From contig CALHUZ010000114.1 of NCBI GenBank assembly GCA_938039305.1, positions 1-5,404 of the forward strand: a stretch of DNA of 5,404 nt, read 5' to 3'. Shown here in pieces: positions 1 through 5,404 of this stretch. The first letter of the stretch is position 1. Each line of letters starts with the position of its first letter. This stretch comes from an uncultured Saprospiraceae bacterium. Lineage in GTDB: Bacteria > Bacteroidota > Bacteroidia > Chitinophagales > Saprospiraceae. The notes beneath the pieces are model-generated. The model was not told where the DNA came from. It did not search any database and was given only the letters and a program-made list of their open reading frames with translations. Made by a program: the position numbers and the translations under genes.

Positions 1-87
1 TTGTGCGTTAAGATGCCCTGCAATAAAAAACATCGTAGAAGCGACTAATACTGTTGTGTGATACAAAGATCTAATAGAGTACTTCAT
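1..87 (-). CDS. Secreted/outer-membrane protein, N-terminal fragment (truncated by window edge)
   Basis: Only the first 29 codons are in the window. The ATG at 87-85 is the only usual start codon between this frame and the in-frame stop of the upstream gene at 129-127. The peptide is a classic Sec signal sequence: basic N-region (K2, R6), hydrophobic core from about T11 to G24, and an ending L-N-A-Q with probable signal peptidase I cleavage between A28 and Q29, a common pattern in Bacteroidota. No lipobox cysteine is seen, so a lipoprotein is unlikely. The gene follows the GLPGLI gene by 39 nt on the same strand with no hairpin between them, so co-transcription is likely. In Bacteroidota, GLPGLI genes often sit next to TonB-dependent receptor or other outer-membrane beta-barrel genes, so that is my guess for the product, but nothing in the visible residues proves it. 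No Shine-Dalgarno sequence is apparent. Confidence 0.75.
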   Translation of the reverse strand, partial: MKYSIRSLYHTTVLVASTMFFIAGHLNAQ

Positions 88-126
88 GAATGATTTAATT
101 GATATGAGCTGTGATATTATTATTTC

Positions 127-879
127 TTATTCTCCTCGTCGCACCCTGAAGCCACCTCGGGCGCCGCCTCTTTGCTCCCGCATTTCTTCCATCTTTTCTT
201 TTCTAATCTCGTTGAACTCTTCCTTGGTGACCACTTTGCCTTTAGAAGGTTTTTCAATTAGAGCATCGTCGATTGGACCAAGGGCTACGGTGCTTGCGAC
301 TAAGACTTCTCGTCCATTGTCTATGTTCATCTCAAGGATCATTCCTGGTAGTCCTTGATAGATGCTTGGGCCATTGCTGATTGGGATCTGTGGTGTGAAC
401 CATGCGGATACAGCAACGGTATCGTTTGCCATTGTCGTTGCTTCCATCGCGAGGTATTCAAGGATTTGTTTTTTCTGCCCAGTTACTTTCCATTCATATT
501 TTGAAACATCACTATTGATTCTAAAGTCCTTTCCCATCAAGTCTCTTTTGTCTATCATGACATTGCTTGTTAAGTCTTTATATGTCTGACCTTGACCACC
601 ACCTCCTCCGAAGCGCATTCTAAACCTTCTACCTCTACCACCACCTTCTACATTAGCTTCATCAGCAGCTTCCATCTCACCGGTCTTGTATGTACTTACC
701 TGATCACTGAAGTACAGTTCCTTTGTCAACTTCTGTTCCTTGGGAATACGATCTCTAAATTCTTTAGGTACACGATCTGGAATTTCAACTTTGATGGTCA
801 TATCATAAGTGATCTTTCCTGATTTCTGAGCACTCAATAGACAGGGAAGACAGATTAGAAAAACTATAAGCTTGTGCAT
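127..879 (-). CDS. GLPGLI family secreted protein
   Basis: An exported protein of 250 aa in the Bacteroidota GLPGLI family, whose biochemical role is not known. The N-terminus is a signal peptide (K3, hydrophobic residues 4-15, then S-A-Q with likely cleavage between A17 and Q18). Family hallmarks appear in order: a beta-rich N-terminal part beginning G-K-I-T-Y, an aromatic W-F-T-P-x-I-P segment near residues 160-166, and Y-Q-G-L-P-G-M-I-L at about 174-182, where Met replaces the first Leu of the second half of the namesake motif. Two low-complexity stretches stand out: a Gly/Arg-rich insert at about 79-98 and an Arg/Gly-rich C-terminal tail at about 237-250, preceded by a charged K/E/R helix (about 218-236). 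I chose the ATG at 879; a TTG two codons upstream (885) would only add Met-Ile. The region before the ATG is A-rich with no Shine-Dalgarno. It is probably the first gene of a unit with the truncated gene at 1-87, under the promoter at 914-940. Confidence 0.9.
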   Translation of the reverse strand: MHKLIVFLICLPCLLSAQKSGKITYDMTIKVEIPDRVPKEFRDRIPKEQKLTKELYFSDQVSTYKTGEMEAADEANVEGGGRGRRFRMRFGGGGGQGQTYKDLTSNVMIDKRDLMGKDFRINSDVSKYEWKVTGQKKQILEYLAMEATTMANDTVAVSAWFTPQIPISNGPSIYQGLPGMILEMNIDNGREVLVASTVALGPIDDALIEKPSKGKVVTKEEFNEIRKEKMEEMREQRGGARGGFRVRRGE

Positions 880-1213
880 GATCAACTTTTTTATTTTTGA
901 TGAGGTGCTATTCCAAAGTTAAGCTGTGGCATCAATACAAGTTGTAATAATCGTTGAACGGCACTATTAACTCAATCAATGAAACATATCCCTTGCTTAA
1001 GCTAATGATAATGGAGGCGAAGTAGCAATGCGCTAACTTGATTTAACCTGAGATTAACGGAGGTTAGTAATAATTGTAAGGGGAAGAGTAGAGGCGTATA
1101 AAAGAAAGTGTTCTCTAATGAATAGAATAAGATTTGCTATGAGCGGAATACAAATTATTGCATCACATTAGCATTCAAAATATAATCTAACTGAGTGTGC
1201 TTCTAAGAGAATC
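880..1213. other. 334-nt intergenic region without a credible gene
   Basis: This gap lies between the start of the GLPGLI gene and the end of the M23 peptidase gene, both on the minus strand. Its left end carries the GLPGLI promoter (914-940) and its right end overlaps the M23 hairpin (1205-1236). Between them I see only short ORFs in either direction, an 8-bp palindrome GCTTAAGC (995-1002), a 6-bp inverted repeat TAACCT/AGGTTA (1044-1049 and 1061-1066, 11-nt loop), and one copy of ATCTAACT (1185-1192) that recurs upstream of alaS. No tRNA cloverleaf or obvious structured RNA was recognised by eye; a small unannotated RNA cannot be excluded. Confidence 0.6.
914..940 (-). promoter_or_regulatory. 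Bacteroidota-type promoter for the GLPGLI gene
   Basis: On the minus strand, the -7 element TAACTTTG (921-914) matches the Bacteroidota consensus TAnnTTTG at every fixed position, and a TTG -33 element (940-938) lies 16 nt upstream, slightly below the usual 17-23 nt spacing. A start of transcription roughly 5-7 nt past the -7 box would give a leader of about 30 nt before the ATG at 879, a sensible length. The call is by eye and no transcript data are available. Confidence 0.6.
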
Positions 1214-1236
1214 TTAGTCTAACGACTGATTCTCTT
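1205..1236 (-). terminator. Hairpin overlapping the M23 gene stop codon, probable terminator
   Basis: An inverted repeat pairs 1205-1213 (AAGAGAATC) with 1228-1236 (GATTCTCTT), and continues inward with AGTC (1216-1219) pairing with GACT (1224-1227) around a TAAC tetraloop; the two T residues at 1214-1215 are bulged. That is 13 base pairs in total. The TAA stop codon of the peptidase gene (1216-1214) sits at the bulge, so the last codons of the gene form the 5' arm. The transcript has a U-rich 3' arm (GAUUCUCUU) but no real U tract after it, so it may be a rho-assisted or weak terminator, or an RNA 3'-end stabiliser. Confidence 0.55.
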
Positions 1237-2197
1237 CATGCGCCATGCTTACGAGTATCTGGTATTCTTCAGGCGTTAAGCCATCAAGACAATAGTCGAT
1301 CGGATTAACTGACTTGTTGTTGATTCTTACTTCGTAATGACAATGAGGAGCCGTAGATGTCCCAGTACTTCCGACAAGACCGATGATTTCTCCTTTAGAT
1401 ACTTTCTGGCCTTTCTTTACATTGGATTTACTTAAGTGTCCATAAAGTGTAGAGAATCCATATCCGTGATCTATAATGATACTTGTTCCGTATCCAGTTC
1501 TGCGCTTTTCTATTTTCTTAACTACACCATTTCCAGTTGCTTGTATAGCTGTTCCCTTAGGAGCTGTAAAGTCAATGCCGTGATGCATCTTTTTGACCTT
1601 ATGAACAGGGTGGATGCGCATGCCATAACCTGATAGATGTCTAACTTTCCTTTTAAGTTTATCTTCTTGTATTGGCTTGATAGAAGGTATCGAAGCTAAT
1701 CTGTCTTCATGTACATGAGCGATCTTCGTCAGTGTATCCAATGATGAATTCTGCAGAGAGATCTTTCTTTTTAGTTTGTCCAGTTTTTGAAGTGTAGCAT
1801 CCAGCAGAGAATCTGCATCCATGTTATTACGTAAGCGGATGATACTTTCTCTTCCTCCGATACCACCATTCCATACAGATTCATCGATTGGCTCAAGTCC
1901 AAATACTATTCTGTGAACACCAGCTTCTTTTTCCTGGATCTTATCTATGTCTTGTGATAGGTTGTCATATTGATCTGCGAGATCATTGTAGTAGAACTCC
2001 ATCTGTGCGATATCTCGCTCGAGTGACTTCTCCTTTGGGGTAGGAAGGTAGAGGTAAGCCAAAACGAAAAGCACTATAGATGTGAAAGCAACTGCTGACA
2101 CATATCCCAAGCTTCGGACTAACTTATTCTTAAATGATAACTTGACCTTCTCATATCTCAGGGTGGTCTCGTTATAAACGTACTTTTCTTTACTCAT
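1214..2197 (-). CDS. Membrane-anchored M23 family (LytM-type) metallopeptidase
   Basis: A 327-aa peptidoglycan endopeptidase of the zinc-dependent M23 family, expected to cleave peptide cross-bridges in the periplasm while anchored in the inner membrane. Order of parts: a short charged cytoplasmic N-terminus opening M-S-K-E-K-Y-V-Y-N, as in many Bacteroidota members; one transmembrane helix at about 31-51; a periplasmic coiled coil at about 55-92; a linker containing G-G-I-G-G; a second coiled-coil stretch at about 125-165; and the peptidase domain at about 187-300. By comparison with LytM, zinc ligands are H205, D209 (H-x3-D) and H287, and catalytic histidines are H254 (Y-G-H) and H285 (H-C-H-Y-E-V), so the enzyme should be active rather than a degenerate activator. 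I chose the ATG at 2197; the frame stays open to a GTG at 2278, but those 27 extra residues look neither conserved nor signal-like. It is transcribed divergently from alaS, a pairing I recall from other Bacteroidota. Confidence 0.92.
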   Translation of the reverse strand: MSKEKYVYNETTLRYEKVKLSFKNKLVRSLGYVSAVAFTSIVLFVLAYLYLPTPKEKSLERDIAQMEFYYNDLADQYDNLSQDIDKIQEKEAGVHRIVFGLEPIDESVWNGGIGGRESIIRLRNNMDADSLLDATLQKLDKLKRKISLQNSSLDTLTKIAHVHEDRLASIPSIKPIQEDKLKRKVRHLSGYGMRIHPVHKVKKMHHGIDFTAPKGTAIQATGNGVVKKIEKRRTGYGTSIIIDHGYGFSTLYGHLSKSNVKKGQKVSKGEIIGLVGSTGTSTAPHCHYEVRINNKSVNPIDYCLDGLTPEEYQILVSMAHEENQSLD

Positions 2198-2302
2198 CAA
2201 ATGACGATTTCCAACATAATAGTACTTTTGCCGAACGCTGACAAAAGCGGTAGTCAAATGTGCATGGGAAGCAGCCACAAGTTAAGGAATATCTCCAAGG
2301 CA

Positions 2303-2331
2303 CAAAATGTATGATTCAATTATTTTGCCAA
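2303..2331 (-). promoter_or_regulatory. Possible promoter for the M23 peptidase gene
   Basis: On the minus strand a TTG (2331-2329) is followed after 17 nt by TACATTTTG (2311-2303), which resembles the Bacteroidota -7 box TAnnTTTG with one extra base, or matches 7 of 8 positions as TACATTTT. It would leave a leader of roughly 100 nt to the ATG at 2197, or about 20 nt to the GTG at 2278. A competing candidate is CACATTTG at 2262-2255, with a TTG 15 nt upstream. Confidence 0.3.
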
Positions 2332-2419
2332 CACTTGATGGTAATTGATTATATCTAACTTATTGACCCACAAGCTTTGTCTGCTGCTTTCCATTTTGTT
2401 ACGTAATATTTAACATATG

Positions 2420-2446
2420 GTTAGATGAGTTAGATTGATATTAGAA
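2420..2446 (+). repeat. Short TTAGAT-type direct repeats upstream of alaS
   Basis: GTTAGAT occurs at 2420-2426 and again at 2429-2435, separated by two bases, followed by the looser copy ATTAGAA at 2440-2446. The second copy, extended to AGTTAGAT (2428-2435), is the exact reverse complement of ATCTAACT at 2353-2360. The cluster lies 31-57 nt before the alaS ATG, in promoter or leader position. It could bind a regulator or could be chance in AT-rich DNA. Confidence 0.35.
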
Positions 2447-2476
2447 TAGAGATAAGACTTTTAAGGAAAAGACATC

Positions 2477-5098
2477 ATGAACGCAAACGACATAAGACAA
2501 CAATTCTTTGACTTTTTTGAAAGCAAAGCACATAAGATAGTTCCTTCAGCACCAATCGTCAATAAAAATGACCCCTCATTGATGTTCACTAATGCTGGTA
2601 TGAACCAGTTCAAGGACTACTTCTTAGGGGATAAAGTACCTGATGTGAAGAGAATGGCTGACACTCAGAAGTGTCTTAGGGTCTCCGGAAAGCACAATGA
2701 CCTTGAGGAAGTGGGGATCGACTCATATCATCATACGATGTTTGAGATGCTTGGCAACTGGTCTTTTGGTGATTACTTTAAGAAGGAAGCAATTGGTTGG
2801 GCATGGGAATTATTGACTGAAGTGTATGGTCTTCCTAAGGATAGATTGTATGCAAGTGTGTTTGAAGGAGATGCATCAGATGGTTTAGAGGTCGATCAAG
2901 AAGCTGCAGATATCTGGAAGCAATATGTGCCTGAGGATAGGATCTTATTTTTCGATAGGAAGGATAACTTCTGGGAGATGGGAGAAACTGGTCCATGTGG
3001 TCCTTGCTCTGAGATACACATAGATCTGAGAAGTGAGGAAGAGAGAGCAAAAGTGAGTGGACGAGACTTGGTCAATATGGATCATCCTCAAGTAGTTGAG
3101 ATATGGAACCTCGTATTCATACAGTTTAATCGAAAAGCCGACAGATCGCTTGAGAATCTGCCAGATAAGCACATCGATACAGGTATGGGTTTTGAGCGCC
3201 TTTGTATGGCCATACAGCAGACTACATCGAACTACGACACAGATGTATTTACGCCATTTATAGAGTTCTTAGAAAATGAGACAGGAGTAGCATATGAAGG
3301 TAGTTACGACCTTTCGGCAAAGAAGGATATTGCATTTAGAGTCATCGTGGATCATGTAAGAGCGGTGAGCTTTACCATTGCAGATGGTCAACTACCGTCC
3401 AATACTGGAGCGGGTTATGTCATCAGAAGGATCTTAAGAAGAGCGGTAAGATACTATTACTCATTCTTAGATCGTAAGGAGCCATTGTTGCATCTTTTGT
3501 TACCTATGCTTTCTGAACGATTTGGTACAGTTTTTCCAGAATTAAAAGGTCAGCTTGATTTCGTCTCTAAGATTATACTTGAAGAAGAGAAAAGCTTCTT
3601 GCGGACTTTAGCAGGGGGGCTCAAACGGTTGAATCAGTTAGATATAGCATCAGGAGCCACACTCGATGGACAAGTAGCATTTGAATTGTATGACACCTTT
3701 GGTTTTCCAATTGACTTAACAAGACTAATAGGTTCAGAGCTTGGGTGGACAGTTGATGAAGATGGATTTCAGACAGCACTTCAAGAGCAAAAAGATAGAT
3801 CGCGAGCAGATGCTAAGAAAGAATCTGGAGACTGGCACGATGTACATGAAGCCGAATCAGTAGAGTTTATAGGTTACGATAATTTGACAGCTGAGGGAGC
3901 AAAAGTTGTGAAGTACCGCACTGTCAAGGTAAAGGATAAGGAAGTCTTTCACTTGGTGCTCGATAAGACGCCATTCTATGCAGAGAGTGGGGGGCAAGTC
4001 GGAGATAAAGGTTTGATTGAGATCGGTGGAGAGAAGATTAAAGTAGTCAATACTCAGAAAGAGAACGACTTGATTATACAGTATGTAGATCGCCTTCCGG
4101 CAAATATGGAAGCAACTGCTTCTTGTAAAGTCGATGCTTCTAAAAGGAGCCTTACGGAGAACAATCACACGGCGACGCACTTAATGCATGCTGCTCTTCG
4201 AGAGGTACTGGGTACTCATGTTCAACAGAGAGGTTCTCTTGTCAATGAAAAGCAATTGCGATTTGACTTTTCGCATTTTGAAAAATTGACAGATGAGCAG
4301 ATCGCTCAAGTGGAAAGCATCGTCAATGCTAAGATTAGAGAAAATATCAAGTTAGGCGAACAGCGCAATCTACCTATCGCTCAAGCTCAAGAATCTGGAG
4401 CGATGATGCTCTTTGGTGAGAAGTATGGAGAGTATGTGAGGATGATCACATTTGATCCTAAGTTCTCTATAGAATTATGTGGTGGATGCCATGTCGATGC
4501 AACAGGATCGATTGGGTATTTCAAAATAAAAAACGAATCTGCAATTGCCGCAGGTGTCAGAAGAATAGAAGCGCTGACAGCGATCGGAGCAGCTCAGTAT
4601 ACGGATGAATTAGTCGGAGAACTCAATGATATAAAAGGCATGTTCAAAAATCCAACTAACGTGTCTAAGCAAGTTAATGATCTGCTTGAGACACAGAAGT
4701 CTTTAGAAAAAGAACTCGCTACTTTGAAGTCTGAGAAAGCTGCAGGTATGAAGGATACCTTACTTGATAAAATAGAAACCATCAATGGTACAAAGGTCTT
4801 AGCTACTCAAGTTGAAGGCTTAGATATGGATGGATTGAAGACATTGGCGTATAGCTTGGAGCAAAGTATGGGAGATGGCATCGTGCTGTTAGGTCTTGAT
4901 GCAGGAGAGAAGGCAAACTTGATGTTACTCATCAGTAATTCACTGACTTCTGATACACTTGACGCAGGAAAGATAATTAGAAAGATTGCACAGCATATCC
5001 AAGGCGGTGGAGGTGGGCAACCATTCTTTGCAACAGCCGGTGGGAAGAAAGCATCTGGAATTCCAGCTGCAATAGAAGAGTTGAAGGCACTATTGTAA
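2477..5098 (+). CDS. alaS: Alanine--tRNA ligase (AlaRS)
   Basis: This enzyme charges tRNA-Ala with alanine using ATP in the cytoplasm and hydrolyses mischarged Ser- and Gly-tRNA-Ala. At 873 aa it has normal bacterial length and is complete. The class II catalytic core fills about residues 1-240: motif 1 around 25-51 (ending near F-K-D-Y-F-L-G), motif 2 around 65-102 (K-C-L-R-V-S-G-K through G-N-W-S-F-G-D-Y-F), the E-T-G-P-C-G-P-C-S-E-I-H loop at 170-181, and motif 3 D-T-G-M-G-F-E-R at 234-241. The tRNA-recognition region follows, with L-P-S-N-T-G-A-G-Y-V at 306-315. The editing domain has E-S-G-G-Q-V-G-D (503-510) and the zinc site H564, H568, C668, H672. A coiled linker (about 730-760) leads to the C-Ala (DHHA1-type) domain with the G-G-G-G-G-Q-P-F-F-A-T-A-G-G run at 843-856. 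The ATG at 2477 fits the family N-terminus; AAGGA (2463-2467), 9 nt before it, could act as a Shine-Dalgarno. No frameshift or missing key residue was seen. Confidence 0.98.
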   Translation: MNANDIRQQFFDFFESKAHKIVPSAPIVNKNDPSLMFTNAGMNQFKDYFLGDKVPDVKRMADTQKCLRVSGKHNDLEEVGIDSYHHTMFEMLGNWSFGDYFKKEAIGWAWELLTEVYGLPKDRLYASVFEGDASDGLEVDQEAADIWKQYVPEDRILFFDRKDNFWEMGETGPCGPCSEIHIDLRSEEERAKVSGRDLVNMDHPQVVEIWNLVFIQFNRKADRSLENLPDKHIDTGMGFERLCMAIQQTTSNYDTDVFTPFIEFLENETGVAYEGSYDLSAKKDIAFRVIVDHVRAVSFTIADGQLPSNTGAGYVIRRILRRAVRYYYSFLDRKEPLLHLLLPMLSERFGTVFPELKGQLDFVSKIILEEEKSFLRTLAGGLKRLNQLDIASGATLDGQVAFELYDTFGFPIDLTRLIGSELGWTVDEDGFQTALQEQKDRSRADAKKESGDWHDVHEAESVEFIGYDNLTAEGAKVVKYRTVKVKDKEVFHLVLDKTPFYAESGGQVGDKGLIEIGGEKIKVVNTQKENDLIIQYVDRLPANMEATASCKVDASKRSLTENNHTATHLMHAALREVLGTHVQQRGSLVNEKQLRFDFSHFEKLTDEQIAQVESIVNAKIRENIKLGEQRNLPIAQAQESGAMMLFGEKYGEYVRMITFDPKFSIELCGGCHVDATGSIGYFKIKNESAIAAGVRRIEALTAIGAAQYTDELVGELNDIKGMFKNPTNVSKQVNDLLETQKSLEKELATLKSEKAAGMKDTLLDKIETINGTKVLATQVEGLDMDGLKTLAYSLEQSMGDGIVLLGLDAGEKANLMLLISNSLTSDTLDAGKIIRKIAQHIQGGGGGQPFFATAGGKKASGIPAAIEELKALL

Positions 5099-5106
5099 AT
5101 TATAAT

Positions 5107-5130
5107 CTCGATGGCAGTAATGACGTCGAG
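5107..5130 (+). other. Stem-loop between alaS and the MFS gene
   Basis: CTCGATG (5107-5113) pairs with CGTCGAG (5124-5130), seven base pairs including one G-U, around a 10-nt loop. It begins 8 nt after the alaS stop codon. The following bases (TTAATGTGAG) are not a U tract, so it is not a standard intrinsic terminator; it may be a weak or factor-assisted terminator, an mRNA end protector for alaS, or chance. It ends only 11 nt before the ATG of the next gene. Confidence 0.4.
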
Positions 5131-5141
5131 TTAATGTGAGT

Positions 5142-5404
5142 ATGCAGTATAACATCAAGATGTATCCGTACTATTATGCTGCATGTTCATTCATAGCTTG
5201 GATGCCTATTTTCTTTTTGTACTTCAGTGAGATACTGAGTCTTAAAGAAGTGCTGCTTCTTGAATCCATTTACTACGTGGCAGTTGTTATTTTAGAAGTG
5301 CCAACTGGTTACTTTTCAGATGTAGTAGGCAGGAGATTTACACTCATTCTTGGATCTGTATTCTTGTGTGCGGCAGCAGCCTTTTATCTTATCGGTGGTA
5401 GCTT
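5142..5404 (+). CDS. MFS transporter, N-terminal fragment (truncated by window edge)
   Basis: The first 87 codons (plus two bases) of a major facilitator superfamily transporter, an inner-membrane secondary carrier of unknown substrate. Visible parts: a first transmembrane helix at about 11-28, a short periplasmic loop (S-E-I-L-S-L-K-E), a second helix at about 37-53 ending in E-V-P-T-G, the superfamily motif A loop G-Y-F-S-D-V-V-G-R-R at 56-65 with its key Asp60 and basic R64/R65, and the start of a third helix at about 66-84. The frame is closed upstream by TGA at 5121-5123; ATG 5142 is preferred, GTG 5136 and ATG 5160 are alternatives. No Shine-Dalgarno is evident. The gene follows alaS by 43 nt on the same strand, so read-through from alaS is possible, although a hairpin lies between them. 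The E-V-P-T-G plus D-x-x-G-R-R arrangement is typical of drug- or metabolite-exporting MFS proteins, but the substrate cannot be inferred. Confidence 0.88.
   Translation, partial: MQYNIKMYPYYYAACSFIAWMPIFFLYFSEILSLKEVLLLESIYYVAVVILEVPTGYFSDVVGRRFTLILGSVFLCAAAAFYLIGGS

Larger units (their letters stand above)
2198..2476. promoter_or_regulatory. Divergent control region between the M23 peptidase and alaS
   Basis: This 279-nt stretch must hold promoters for both flanking genes. It contains an 8-bp palindrome TTACGTAA (2399-2406), ATCTAACT (2353-2360) with its exact reverse complement AGTTAGAT (2428-2435), and a cluster of TTAGAT-like repeats close to alaS. I found no convincing consensus -7 box on the plus strand for alaS; the nearest is AAGCTTTG (2372-2379) with a TTG 24 nt upstream, which is too far. 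No tRNA-like leader or T-box was recognised, and T-boxes are not expected in this phylum. Confidence 0.5.

Noticed and set aside
880..885. TTG start two codons upstream of the GLPGLI ATG
   Set aside because: It adds only Met-Ile; ATG is the stronger start, and the signal peptide is normal from there.
891..932. A 13-codon minus-strand ORF starting at ATG 932, extendable upstream in frame to the TGA near 990
   Set aside because: It contains the TAACTTTG promoter box of the GLPGLI gene, is very short, and its peptide resembles no family I recognise; most likely chance.
995..1066. GCTTAAGC palindrome and the TAACCT/AGGTTA inverted repeat in the 334-nt gap
   Set aside because: Short, AT-rich and without a flanking U tract or gene-relative position that would suggest a function; expected by chance at this length.
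2347..2379. AAGCTTTG with an upstream TTG as a promoter for alaS
   Set aside because: The -7 box has a mismatch in the important TA position and the 24-nt spacing is outside the usual range.
3857..4180. A 107-codon open frame antisense to alaS, and smaller open frames antisense to alaS and to the two minus-strand genes
   Set aside because: They overlap clearly conserved coding sequence, and their peptides show no recognisable domains; they are shadows of the real genes.
5111..5134. A 7-codon plus-strand ORF between alaS and the MFS gene
   Set aside because: Too short, no ribosome binding site, and it lies within the hairpin; no run of alanine or other codons that would suggest a leader peptide attenuator.
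1..5404. Search for CRISPR repeats, insertion sequence ends, tRNA/rRNA genes, and defence or toxin-antitoxin genes
   Set aside because: None recognised on either strand; all sizeable open frames are explained by envelope, cell-wall, translation and transport genes.

Overview
The window looks like an ordinary chromosomal segment of a Bacteroidota bacterium. Three things support this: a GLPGLI-family secreted protein, which is typical of that phylum; a promoter matching the Bacteroidota -33/-7 consensus (TTG, 16-nt spacer, TAACTTTG) just upstream of it; and weak or absent Shine-Dalgarno sequences, with A-rich stretches before starts instead. The DNA is moderately AT-rich. Genus or family cannot be settled from this stretch.

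Layout from left to right. At the left edge (1-87, minus) are the first 29 codons of a secreted or outer-membrane protein that runs out of the window; only its signal peptide is visible. Directly upstream, on the same strand and only 39 nt away, lies a complete GLPGLI-family exported protein (127-879), so the two probably form one transcription unit driven by the promoter at 914-940. A 334-nt gap without a credible gene follows (880-1213). Next is a membrane-anchored, coiled-coil M23 (LytM-type) cell-wall endopeptidase (1214-2197, minus) whose stop codon sits inside a strong hairpin. A 279-nt divergent control region (2198-2476) separates it from alaS (2477-5098, plus), a complete alanyl-tRNA synthetase with intact aminoacylation, editing and C-Ala domains. 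After 43 nt holding a short hairpin, an MFS transporter gene begins (5142 onward) and is cut off by the right edge.

How the genes relate. The GLPGLI protein and the truncated downstream gene are likely partners in the envelope. The M23 peptidase acts on periplasmic peptidoglycan. AlaRS is housekeeping, and the MFS gene may be read through from alaS. I see no mobile element, CRISPR array, RNA gene or defence system, and nothing that amounts to a new system. The points worth a second look are smaller: a glycine/arginine-rich insert and tail in the GLPGLI protein, two hairpins at gene ends, short repeated and palindromic motifs in the alaS/M23 control region, and two genes whose longest reading frames probably start too early.
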